The notes: generated by a model not told the origin, from the letters alone. 51,993 nt of DNA from Streptomycetaceae bacterium (GCA_027488575.1 JAIYBJ010000001.1:1-51993), one strand, 5' to 3'. Positions 27,810-35,006 are shown, counted from the first letter of the stretch. Numbers and translations: made by a program.

Positions 27810-28163
27810 CTATGGCTGTGTGCGATCGTGGTTGGAATCTGAAATCTGTTGTGGTGTCTGTGTTGGAATCTCTGGTGTCTGCATTGGACTCTGCGTCGGA
27901 ATCTGATTGCGCGTTGGAATCTGAGTTGGAAACTGATTACGCGTTGGAATCTGATTACGTGTTGGATCATTGCGGTTAACTGGTCTCTGATCATTGGGAT
28001 CACGAAATGTGCTTTGAAACTCTGCAAACTTTCCAATTGATCGACTTGTTTGCGATTCGAAACGATCTTTAAATTTAGTAACCCAGACTACGTAACCCAA
28101 AGCCCCAATTAATCCTGCGGCAGGAATAACCCACCAAATAAGGGCTACAAACGCACTGGACAT
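27810..28163 (-). CDS. Single-pass membrane protein with a hexapeptide-repeat tail
   Basis: The 117-residue protein has one transmembrane helix (about 3-28), a short basic segment, then a Pro/Thr/Gln/Asn-rich tail built on NQIPTR-like hexapeptides encoded by a degenerate 18-bp tandem repeat. I choose the ATG at 28163 because TAGGCT (28170-28175) lies exactly 6 nt upstream; an ATG at 28169 is directly adjacent to that hexamer. The function is unknown. Confidence 0.6.
   Translation of the reverse strand: MSSAFVALIWWVIPAAGLIGALGYVVWVTKFKDRFESQTSRSIGKFAEFQSTFRDPNDQRPVNRNDPTRNQIPTRNQFPTQIPTRNQIPTQSPMQTPEIPTQTPQQISDSNHDRTQP
27865..27975. repeat. Degenerate 18-bp minisatellite
   Basis: Units of TTGGAATCTGATTACGCG recur several times with substitutions and partial deletions, coding on the minus strand for NQIPTR/QIPT repeats in the tail of the small membrane protein. 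Length variation between strains would be expected. Confidence 0.6.
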
Positions 28164-28387
28164 GTTCATAGCCTAGAGGTTCTGTGCTCTTGTGGTGGAA
28201 CCAGTGATTAACCAGGAGTATGGCGCCGGCAACATCTGGTGGAATTATTTCCACTCGCCAAGCGTTATAGGCACTGACACACTAATAACCTGAACTCTTG
28301 AGTAAATAGCGCGTGCTGTTGTTAGAGTAAACAAAGGCAGGAAAAGTACGGCTTAAGTGTTCAAGAGAGCTAAAGAGAAAGGTCACG

Positions 28388-29686
28388 ATGTCGCCATTTG
28401 GTTTCACCCCAGATGATGGTTCCGAAGAGAACCCGAATGAAATGACCCCTGAACAACTGGCAGCGATGCTTGCGCAGATGCAGGAACAAGTAACAGAACA
28501 ATTCCAAAAATTAGGAATTAACCCTGCAGGTTTTATTAATCCCTTTTCTGCTGGAACAGAATCTCTTCCAAAATCGATCGTGCGCGACACCGCAAAGAAA
28601 GTTATTTCAACCTCCGGTTCTCTGCCCGTCGGAAATACAGATTTAACTGTTGTTGCCCAGGCAAGTTCCATTGCTCAACTCTGGCTCAATGAGGCAACCG
28701 ACTTTGCGCCAATTACAAGTGCTACTCGGACCCTTAGCCGCTCGGATTGGATTGATTCCACACTTGCTGGTTGGCAAATAAACGTAGAACCACTGGCTAC
28801 TGGTTTAGCTGCTGCGGTCTCAGAACTCATGCAACAAGCAGTCAACGAAGGCGATGCTGGCGAAACTCCAATGCCTATCGAAACGATTGCCACATTACTT
28901 CGATCATTTATTAGCGCCCTTATTGCAACTCAGTTGGGTCACTCTGTTGGCGCTCTCGCATCCTCTGTCACAGGAATTCATGATGTTGGCTTACCGCTCG
29001 TTGATCCACCTGTGCCCGCATTAGTACCTGAAAACATTGCACTGTGGTCTCAAGATCTTGAAATTCCAAAGAGTGAAATAACCCTCTTTCACGCTATCCG
29101 TGAAGAAGCAGTTGCTCGTTTATTCGAAAGCAATCCATGGTTGGTTTCATACATTCGCACGGCAATCTCTGAATACGGAAAAGGTATTCACATAGATATT
29201 GATGCGATTCAGCGCCAGGCACAAGAAGCGATGGAGTCAGGAAATATTGATCCAAATAATCCTGAGAGCTTTACTCTTGCAATTGGTGAAGGAATGTTCA
29301 CTCCAGATGAGTCCCCAACGCAGCGCGCTGCGCTTACAAAACTGGAAACTGTCTTTGCATTGATTGAAGGATGGACAGATGAAGTCACAACTCTGGCAGT
29401 TAGTGATCGTCTTCCATCAATTGACGCGCTGCGTGAAACATTTCGTCGTCGTCGCGCTACATCTGCGCCAACGCAACAACTTTTTAAGTCCTTATTCGGT
29501 CTAGAAGTTTCACCACGTATGTCACGCGAGGCCGCAAATTTCTGGAAAGTAATCCGCGAACAAGATGGAGTCAGTGCACGAGACAAGATTTGGTCTTCAC
29601 TCTTGCCAACACCGGAAGATTTATTGGACCCACAAAACTTCTTAAAGAGCACAGAAGTGCCCGATGACTTATCTGGGCTGCAGTAA
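28388..29686 (+). CDS. Zincin_2 (DUF2342) family protein with degraded zinc motif
   Basis: The 432-residue protein matches the actinobacterial DUF2342/Zincin_2 layout (Rv3195-like): an N-terminal Gly/Pro-rich start, MQEQVTEQFQKLG, then GHSVGALASSVTG, GLPLVDP, LVPENIALW, and LFESNPWL. At the place of the family HExxH it has REEAV (residues 238-242), so both zinc-binding His are gone and peptidase activity is unlikely. GAGAAAGG precedes the ATG. It is divergent from the repeat-tailed membrane protein gene. Confidence 0.75.
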   Translation: MSPFGFTPDDGSEENPNEMTPEQLAAMLAQMQEQVTEQFQKLGINPAGFINPFSAGTESLPKSIVRDTAKKVISTSGSLPVGNTDLTVVAQASSIAQLWLNEATDFAPITSATRTLSRSDWIDSTLAGWQINVEPLATGLAAAVSELMQQAVNEGDAGETPMPIETIATLLRSFISALIATQLGHSVGALASSVTGIHDVGLPLVDPPVPALVPENIALWSQDLEIPKSEITLFHAIREEAVARLFESNPWLVSYIRTAISEYGKGIHIDIDAIQRQAQEAMESGNIDPNNPESFTLAIGEGMFTPDESPTQRAALTKLETVFALIEGWTDEVTTLAVSDRLPSIDALRETFRRRRATSAPTQQLFKSLFGLEVSPRMSREAANFWKVIREQDGVSARDKIWSSLLPTPEDLLDPQNFLKSTEVPDDLSGLQ

Positions 29687-29731
29687 CTCGCCCATCGTCT
29701 TTTAAACCTGCAAATATCTCTTAGCTAACTA

Positions 29732-29834
29732 GCGACAAGTAAAAGACAAAGAAAAGCGAAGTCCTCGGGCGCACATTCTGTATCTGCCTTCCCCTTGCAG
29801 ATATAGAACGGTTATCCGAGGACTTCGTAGTCGC
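29732..29834. ncRNA. Candidate structured small RNA (strand undetermined)
   Basis: A 12-bp perfect outer stem (29757-29768 with 29816-29827), a symmetric 6/6 internal loop and a 12-bp inner stem with one G-U (29776-29787 with 29797-29808) close a 9-nt loop CTTCCCCTT. A further GCGAC/GTCGC pair (29732-29736, 29830-29834) flanks it. Read on plus, the loop is C-rich and could bind Shine-Dalgarno sequences. Read on minus, the hairpin is followed by CGCTTTTCTTTGTCTTTT, a U-rich tail. It could be an sRNA or only a terminator. Confidence 0.45.
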
Positions 29835-29875
29835 AAAGTACGACAGAAGAGAGTCAGAATCAACTGAACACCACT

Positions 29876-29905
29876 TTGACAACACATCTTTTTTTGTTGT
29901 AATGC
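29876..29905 (+). promoter_or_regulatory. Candidate sigma-A-type promoter
   Basis: TTGACA at 29876-29881 is 18 bp from TAATGC at 29900-29905, upstream of the YgjP-like gene. A second possible -10, TACCTT at 29962-29967, lies 6 nt before its ATG and would give a leaderless transcript. Confidence 0.4.
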
Positions 29906-29973
29906 AATTATTTTTCGGCGTTTTATTGTGCTAATTCAAGGAGCTAAATCGCTTCAGCAGGTACCTTTTCACT

Positions 29974-30600
29974 ATGACCCTCAACCATTCCATTACACAT
30001 TCACCAATCAAGCATCAATTGGGTGGTGGCGATGATGAAGGCGAGATCACACTTCCTGGAATCTCAGAGGGAGAAATAGTCGTGCTGCGCTCTAAGCGGC
30101 GCAAGAAAAGTATCTCTGCCTACCGCCAAGGCGGTCGAATAATCGTTTCAATCCCTGCTCGCATGAGCAAAGCAGATGAGCGAAGCGTTGTGCCCGAGAT
30201 GATTGCCAAGATTCGTGCCCAAGAAGCTGGTGAATCACCATCTGAAACGGTTTTGATGAATCGCGCCACTGAATTACTCGAACTCTATGCACCGGAAATT
30301 ACTGCGCGGCCTAAATCAATTAACTGGCGTGCAATGCGCGAGCGCTGGGGATCGTGCACATCGGTGGATGCCACGATTCGGATTTCAGATCGCCTCAAAG
30401 GGGCTCCGGCCTACGCCTTGGATTACGTCCTCTTTCATGAAGCGATCCATCTGCACTATTTTGACCACGGCCCAGAATTCAAGGCCGTCCTGTCCCGATT
30501 CCCCCAAGAAGAGCGTGCTGAGGCCTATCTCGAGGGCTTTGAGGCGGCTGAGAGGCGTTATATGCCTCCAAGTGTGCTTCCAGGGGCAGCAGTCCTATAA
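29974..30600 (+). CDS. YgjP-like (DUF45, M48-related) metallopeptidase domain protein
   Basis: The 208-residue soluble protein has RERWGSCTS followed by FHEAIHLHYFDHGPEFKAVL: HExxH with a third His, the zinc motif of the YgjP-like family. The N-terminal half has SKRRKKSISAYRQGGRIIVSIPARMS, usual for these proteins. The physiological substrate is unknown. Confidence 0.85.
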   Translation: MTLNHSITHSPIKHQLGGGDDEGEITLPGISEGEIVVLRSKRRKKSISAYRQGGRIIVSIPARMSKADERSVVPEMIAKIRAQEAGESPSETVLMNRATELLELYAPEITARPKSINWRAMRERWGSCTSVDATIRISDRLKGAPAYALDYVLFHEAIHLHYFDHGPEFKAVLSRFPQEERAEAYLEGFEAAERRYMPPSVLPGAAVL

Positions 30601-30659
30601 AAAAACTTCACACAACCCCGCCTGATATCAGCACATTTGAGCGTGAGCGGGGGTATCGT

Positions 30660-30709
30660 CATGCTTGCACGCCTGCCCCTTAGTGGGAAAAAACCCATAG
30701 GCAAGCATG
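30660..30709 (+). promoter_or_regulatory. Stable hairpin in the leader of the zinc-ribbon gene
   Basis: CATGCTTGC (30660-30668) pairs perfectly with GCAAGCATG (30701-30709), with an inner GGG-A6-CCC hairpin. It ends about 10 nt before the GGAGG ribosome-binding site, so it could influence translation or mRNA stability of the next gene. Confidence 0.4.
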
Positions 30710-30728
30710 CGTCGAACGGAGGAAGAAA

Positions 30729-30887
30729 ATGGCAGAGACATACAAAGGTGACGCTTACTGCGTTAAGTGCAAAGAGAAGCGTGAATTCGAGGGAACCGTA
30801 AAGGTCTCAGACTCTGGTCGTCGCATGGCACAGGGCATCTGCCCAGTATGTGGCACCAAGGTGAACCGCATCCTCGGTAAGGCTTAA
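30729..30887 (+). CDS. DUF5679-type zinc-ribbon protein
   Basis: The 52-residue protein has CVKC (Cys11, Cys14) and CPVC (Cys38, Cys41), a four-Cys zinc ribbon typical of the small actinobacterial DUF5679 proteins. GGAGG lies 7 nt upstream of the ATG. It is followed by a strong intrinsic terminator, so it is probably a highly expressed single-gene unit. Function unknown; nucleic-acid or ribosome contact is a guess. Confidence 0.8.
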   Translation: MAETYKGDAYCVKCKEKREFEGTVKVSDSGRRMAQGICPVCGTKVNRILGKA

Positions 30888-30916
30888 TACAAGCTTTTAC
30901 ACACAGCACTTTTAAG

Positions 30917-30960
30917 AAAACCCCCGCACGGCAGCAATTGCCGCAGCGGGGGTTTTCTTT
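30917..30960 (+). terminator. Intrinsic terminator after the zinc-ribbon gene
   Basis: AAAACCCCCGC pairs with GCGGGGGTTTT (30917-30927 with 30946-30956), with an inner GGCA/TTGCC stem, followed by CTTTT. Confidence 0.9.
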
Positions 30961-31063
30961 TGATCAGTTATCGAATGTGACAGAGCGCAATTAATTCGAG
31001 TGTGCATACACAGAATTACAGGCGATCGCCAGGAGCCCTAACAAATAGCGCCATTGTGCGCAG

Positions 31064-32212
31064 ATGAAAATACAGAGCTCAGAAACAAAGAATGAAAATA
31101 CAGATACTCGTGAAATCAATTTGCTGCATCTTCGTCCACGCCTCAAAAGAGGCACAATTGTTTTATCGCTAAGTGACTCACTCGTCGAAGGAAATCGCGT
31201 ATTCATAGGATGCAACGGTTCCGGGATCCAGTGCGAAGCACTCGGCATAAGAACAATCATTGCAGCCTTTGATGGCAAAAAGAGTGCGCAAGAAATTGCA
31301 GAAGCGCTCGCAATCGATTGCGAGATCGTTAGCCAAGTGGTTGGTCAATTACTAAGTGCTGGTCTGATTGATTATTTAGTTACGCAAATTGTTGCACCAG
31401 GTCGGTTTAAAGAACAAGATCAAAGCGCTGATGCTGGCTATATTCAATTGCAATCCAAAATTACTCCAGAATTATCTGCAACAACTTGGATCAAAGGTGT
31501 CAATGATGGTGGAGTTGAAGTACTTACTAAACGCAGATCAGCGCTCATTGAAATCTCTGGCGAAAACAGAGTTGCTACACAGCTTTACGGAATTTTGTTA
31601 GCAAGTGGTGTGACGCAAACAAAAATGGCATCGGCTGCCAGACGAGATAGGGCGCGTATTGGTACTCAAGATATGTGTGCTGGCTTGCTTACAAGTAGCG
31701 ACATAGGTTCCAATTTTCAACATACCCTCGAAGATAAGTCTCGAGAATTAGCTCTCTTTCCAAGTAAAGATAAATCCAGCACCGATGAAATTCCAGATTT
31801 TTTTCTTAAAGTGTTTATTGGCAACGGTCATGAAGCGTTGATTGCACAGAGCATGAGCGAAGATGAAGTTCATCTAATTGTGTCTGCGCCGGATGGCCCA
31901 TCAATCGATATTGGGCCACTGGTTATTCCAGGCAAAAGCGCGTGTTCTCGGTGCATAACACTTGCTAGAAGCGATCAACATCCGTTGTCTCGCGAAATAG
32001 ATGTTTTTAGAAGCACGCACACAGAACTTGAGATTCCTGTGACAGTTGCACACTTTGTTGCTGGGCAAATTGCGTCAGAAATACTTAGATTTATAGATAC
32101 AAAGAAATCCGCTTTGATCTCAACTCGGGTACGCACTAACTATCTGGATGTCTGTAATCCTCAACACATCCGTTTTGCACGCCACCCTTTATGCGGGTGT
32201 TCCTGGCGTTAA
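31064..32212 (+). CDS. Orphan RRE/ThiF-like (TOMM leader-binding, cyclodehydratase-type) protein
   Basis: The 382-residue protein resembles the E1/ThiF-like 'C protein' of azoline-forming cyclodehydratases. Residues about 20-108 look like a PqqD-type RiPP recognition element (HLRPRLKRGTIVLSLSD, then FDGKKSAQEIAEALAIDCEIVSQVVGQLLSAGLID). The rest resembles the inactive ThiF-like part, with a likely zinc tetrad CSRC (about 294-297) and CGC (377-379). No YcaO partner or obvious RiPP precursor lies in the window. A related orphan gene (Rv3196) occupies the same place in mycobacteria, between Zincin_2 and ABC1 kinase. The real function is unknown. Confidence 0.65.
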   Translation: MKIQSSETKNENTDTREINLLHLRPRLKRGTIVLSLSDSLVEGNRVFIGCNGSGIQCEALGIRTIIAAFDGKKSAQEIAEALAIDCEIVSQVVGQLLSAGLIDYLVTQIVAPGRFKEQDQSADAGYIQLQSKITPELSATTWIKGVNDGGVEVLTKRRSALIEISGENRVATQLYGILLASGVTQTKMASAARRDRARIGTQDMCAGLLTSSDIGSNFQHTLEDKSRELALFPSKDKSSTDEIPDFFLKVFIGNGHEALIAQSMSEDEVHLIVSAPDGPSIDIGPLVIPGKSACSRCITLARSDQHPLSREIDVFRSTHTELEIPVTVAHFVAGQIASEILRFIDTKKSALISTRVRTNYLDVCNPQHIRFARHPLCGCSWR

Positions 32213-32293
32213 TTAGCCCACACCATTGCTCTGCTAGTTGCGCCAAAGCTCTCTCAAGATGCTAATAAATGAATTTTCTCGCAGAATAAGCCC

Positions 32294-33640
32294 ATGCCCG
32301 AAGACAAAGTTCGCGAAACAGAAATCCCTCGCTCTGGAGCTGTGCGCTCAGCGAAGATGGTTTCTATTCCACTTGGTCTTGCAGGACGTGGAGCGCTCGG
32401 ACTCGGTCGCCAACTAGTTGGTCAATCAAGTTCTGTTGTGCTCGCGGAGATCCAAGAAAAAACAGCAGAACAATTATTTAAAGTTCTTGGCGAACTAAAA
32501 GGCGGCGCTATGAAATTTGGTCAAGCGCTCTCTGTATTTGAAGCAGCGCTTCCGGAAAATATTGCAAAGCCATATCGCGAAACCCTTACAAAGTTACAAG
32601 AGTCAGCACCACCGCTTCCTACGCGCGTTGTTCACAAAGTATTAGCAAAAGAACTCGGAGAAAACTGGCGAGATAACTTTGCAAGCTTTGAAGACAAAGC
32701 AACTGCGTCTGCTTCTATTGGCCAAGTACACAAGGCAGTTTGGAAAGATGGGCGCCAAGTTGCCGTAAAGATTCAATATCCAGGTGCTGCTGAAGCACTA
32801 ATTGCAGATCTCAATCAGATTCAACGCTTCTCAAAGATTTTCCAATTAGTTTTGCCTGGCCTTGATATGAAGCCACTGCTTGAAGAACTACGTGCGCGCA
32901 TCATTGAAGAAGTAGATTACATGTATGAAGCAGAGGCACAACGTACTTATGCCGCTGCCTACGATGGCGATCCTGATATTGCGATTCCTAAAGTTGTTAT
33001 GGCATCTGACAAAGTTTTGGTCAGTGAATGGCTCGAAGGAAAGCCTCTGTCGCAAGTCATTAAGAACGGCACACAGGCAGAGCGCAATAACGCCGGAATC
33101 AAATTAGCGCGCTTTCACTTCACATCCCCAATTCGTGCAGGGTTGCTACACGCAGATCCACACCCAGGAAATTTCCGAGTGTTAGCTGATGGTCGTTTAG
33201 GTGTTCTCGATTTCGGTGCCTGCAATCGCTTGCCTAATGGGTTCCCGGAACCATTTAAAAACTTATTGAAAAACGCTCTCGATGATGATGCGCAAAAACT
33301 TTATGAAGGATTCAAAAAAGATGGATTTATTCTCCCTGAAGTAAATGTTGATCCAAATATGGTTCTTGAATTCCTTGTTCCACTCGTCGAACCACTTCGT
33401 ACAGAAACTTTTAAATACTCACGTGAGTGGCTACGTGATCAAAGCGCCCGCGTTGGAGATCCACGCAATCCCACCGCAAAGATTGGTTTCCAATTAAATC
33501 TTCCTGCCGAATATGTGTTAATTCACCGCGTAACAATGGGAACTACCGGAATCTTCTGCCAATTAGAAGCTGAAGGTCGTTGGCTTGATGAAGCAATTAT
33601 CTGGCTACCTGAAATTACGCCAGCATCGCTTACTCGCTAA
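32294..33640 (+). CDS. ABC1/UbiB-family atypical kinase
   Basis: The 448-residue protein has the KxGQ-like GGAMKFGQALSV (inhibitory helix of the family), ATASASIGQVHKAVWKDGRQVAVKIQYPG (Ala-rich loop and Lys), LLHADPHPGNF and LGVLDFGACNRLP (metal-binding and DFG). It is the Rv3197/MABP1-type ABC1 kinase, which in mycobacteria has been linked to macrolide tolerance and WhiB7 (established knowledge, recalled). The substrate, perhaps a lipid or quinone precursor, is undetermined. It starts 81 bp after the ThiF-like gene, probably in the same unit. Confidence 0.9.
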   Translation: MPEDKVRETEIPRSGAVRSAKMVSIPLGLAGRGALGLGRQLVGQSSSVVLAEIQEKTAEQLFKVLGELKGGAMKFGQALSVFEAALPENIAKPYRETLTKLQESAPPLPTRVVHKVLAKELGENWRDNFASFEDKATASASIGQVHKAVWKDGRQVAVKIQYPGAAEALIADLNQIQRFSKIFQLVLPGLDMKPLLEELRARIIEEVDYMYEAEAQRTYAAAYDGDPDIAIPKVVMASDKVLVSEWLEGKPLSQVIKNGTQAERNNAGIKLARFHFTSPIRAGLLHADPHPGNFRVLADGRLGVLDFGACNRLPNGFPEPFKNLLKNALDDDAQKLYEGFKKDGFILPEVNVDPNMVLEFLVPLVEPLRTETFKYSREWLRDQSARVGDPRNPTAKIGFQLNLPAEYVLIHRVTMGTTGIFCQLEAEGRWLDEAIIWLPEITPASLTR

Positions 33641-33773
33641 AAAAAATTCTTAAACTCGCAATTAATTCTTATCAGAATTTCCTGATTGAGTCGCATATCA
33701 CATATTTCAAAGTGCGAGACATATTGCTTCAAGTTACTTTTGCTTAAATTAAACTACTTAAATCGGAGAGTAA

Positions 33774-34220
33774 ATGTTTAAGAAAATTCTAGCAATCTCA
33801 ACTGTCTTGCTAATTTTGGGAAGTCAAAGTGCTCAAGCAGCTTCCAAAATAACTGTTGTAAATAGTAAAAAAATCTCAACTAAAAATGGGTTGGTCACAT
33901 TAACTTTATCCAACTTACCAAAAACCAATGGCATCTATATTTCTCAGTGCATGGCAATCAAAGAAGGCGAGACAACTCCGCCAGCATGTAATCCAGCTGC
34001 TAAGTCAAAGCTTTGGATTTCAAATGTTCCGGCAGATATAAAAATGGGCGCTAAGCCAGCCAAAGGAAAGCTCACTTTGAAAGTTGATAAGTACTTTGAA
34101 AAGGGAGATTGCATTCACACAAAGTGTATTTTGTATGTGACAAATGATCACAATGCATCAGCTGATCGCAGTGAAGATCAAGTAATACCTTTTAAGTTCA
34201 GTGGAATGAATCTTTTCTAA
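33774..34220 (+). CDS. Secreted neocarzinostatin-like immunoglobulin-fold protein
   Basis: The 148-residue protein has a Sec signal peptide (MFKKILAISTVLLILG, cut after AQA near residue 22). The mature part has four Cys (59, 72, 113, 118) in the neocarzinostatin order: YISQC, then ACNPA, then GDCIHTKCILYV followed by ASADRSEDQVIPF. That fold binds enediyne chromophores in Streptomyces, but no enediyne genes are here, so ligand and role are open. GGAGAG precedes the ATG. The gene and its 130-bp upstream region look more AT-rich than neighbours, hinting at acquisition. Confidence 0.55.
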   Translation: MFKKILAISTVLLILGSQSAQAASKITVVNSKKISTKNGLVTLTLSNLPKTNGIYISQCMAIKEGETTPPACNPAAKSKLWISNVPADIKMGAKPAKGKLTLKVDKYFEKGDCIHTKCILYVTNDHNASADRSEDQVIPFKFSGMNLF

Positions 34221-34241
34221 ATAACTAATTTGCTACAAAGT

Positions 34242-34280
34242 AATGAGCGGGTGCTGAAGTTCAATCAGCACCCGCTCATT
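34242..34280. terminator. Bidirectional terminator between convergent genes
   Basis: A 16-bp perfect stem, 34242-34257 with 34265-34280, 7-nt loop. It lies between the secreted-protein gene and whiB7, which converge on it. AATGAGCGGGTGCTGA is the left arm. Confidence 0.85.
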
Positions 34281-34284
34281 TACC

Positions 34285-34614
34285 TTACGCAGCGATACGT
34301 GGCCGTCCCGCTTTACGTTTACGTTCGATCACAACACCATCTTCAAATAATTCTCCGCCCCACACGCCGACTGGTTCTTGGCGTGAGAGTGCACCGCTTA
34401 AACACTTTGCACGAACAGGACATTCACCGCAGAGTGCCTTGGCAGCCTTTATATCGGCCTCGGCTTCAGAGAAAAATGTTTCCGGGTTGGCGCTGTGACA
34501 TGGAAGCGCATAACCGATCGCGCTTTCATAGGTTCCGGTGACATCGTTTAATCCGATCTTGTCGCCGGTTTCTGCCCATCCTGGTACTAGTAGTTCGCTG
34601 TAGAGAACGCTCAT
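34285..34614 (-). CDS. whiB7: WhiB7-type transcriptional regulator
   Basis: The 109-residue iron-sulfur regulator has four cluster Cys (39, 62, 65, 71), the GVWGG turn (83-87) and a C-terminal AT-hook AGRPR (102-106) in a basic tail. The AT-hook and its neighbours (ABC1 kinase, uvrD2, nudC, adnBA) mark it as the WhiB7/WblC orthologue, which with sigma-A activates intrinsic antibiotic-resistance genes. I take the ATG at 34614, preceded by GAGGTGAG; a GTG three codons upstream is open. The upstream leader carries a 60-codon ORF and a terminator/antiterminator pair. Confidence 0.9.
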   Translation of the reverse strand: MSVLYSELLVPGWAETGDKIGLNDVTGTYESAIGYALPCHSANPETFFSEAEADIKAAKALCGECPVRAKCLSGALSRQEPVGVWGGELFEDGVVIERKRKAGRPRIAA

Positions 34615-34681
34615 GGTTCTCACCTCTTCCCTCTCGTTGTTCTTCCTGTTAGTTAGTAGTTGGTTTCTAGTGGTGGAAATG

Positions 34682-34720
34682 AAAAAGGGCCCGAATCCTT
34701 TGTGGATTCGAGGCCCTTGG
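34682..34720 (-). terminator. Attenuator terminator in the whiB7 leader
   Basis: On the minus strand AAGGGCC-U-CGAAUCC pairs with GGAUUCG-GGCCCUU (14 bp, one bulged U, 5-nt loop) and is followed by UUU, giving five U in the run. It lies 14 nt past the leader-ORF stop and about 65 nt before the whiB7 start. Confidence 0.85.
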
Positions 34721-34761
34721 TTGGCTGCTATCGATTAGGCGATAGTGCCCCAAGTGGCCTC
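34711..34761 (-). promoter_or_regulatory. Antiterminator formed by the end of the leader ORF
   Basis: GAGGCCACUUGG in the last codons of the leader ORF (34750-34761) is complementary, with one bulge, to CCAAGGGCCUC, which is the 5' arm of the terminator (34711-34720 region). A CUAUCG/CGAUAG hairpin over the leader stop codon (34728-34745) sits inside. This fold and the terminator cannot form together. A ribosome at the end of the leader ORF would cover the GAGGCC arm and let the terminator form. Confidence 0.65.
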
Positions 34762-34917
34762 ATCCACTGCGTAAAAAGCTGCGTAAAACGCTGGCTTTGT
34801 AGCAGTAGGCCAAGTTGTATAGCGCTTATTAGACGCTGTTGTGGCATGTGAATGAGCATGAGAAGTAGCGCTAACGCGTGAAGCGTTAACGTTTAGAGTG
34901 CTTACGATTGTTGACAT
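34735..34917 (-). CDS. Leader peptide upstream of whiB7
   Basis: A 60-codon ORF starts at ATG 34917 with AAAGGGAG about 6 nt upstream, so it is probably translated. It encodes a Ser/Thr/Ala/His-rich start and an aromatic C-terminal part (KRYTTWP, AFYAAFYAVDEATWGTIA). Its 3' end overlaps the antiterminator arm. Upstream ORFs control whiB7 in mycobacteria and wblC in Streptomyces by attenuation; this ORF fits that role. A hairpin TAACGC/GCGTTA lies within it (34872-34888). Confidence 0.75.
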   Translation of the reverse strand: MSTIVSTLNVNASRVSATSHAHSHATTASNKRYTTWPTATKPAFYAAFYAVDEATWGTIA

Positions 34918-34966
34918 CGCGTGCTCCCTTTTCTCTCGTGCACATCCATATTTTGGATGAAGTAGA

Positions 34967-35006
34967 AGGGTAAAGCATGCCCCTGCGAATTTGCAAATGG
35001 GTTTTT
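34967..35006 (-). promoter_or_regulatory. Predicted whiB7 promoter with upstream A-tract
   Basis: On the minus strand TTGCAA (34991-34996) is 18 bp from TACCCT (34967-34972). A run of five A (35002-35006) lies five bp upstream of the -35, the place where WhiB7 AT-hooks contact AT-rich DNA at their own promoters. The A-tract overlaps the end of uvrD2. Confidence 0.55.

Noticed and set aside
29757-29827. SRP RNA or 6S RNA
   Set aside because: The conserved SRP apical motif is missing, and the region is too short and lacks the open central bubble of 6S RNA.
33774-34220. Part of an enediyne antibiotic cluster
   Set aside because: No polyketide synthase, tailoring or export genes adjoin; neighbours are conserved housekeeping genes.
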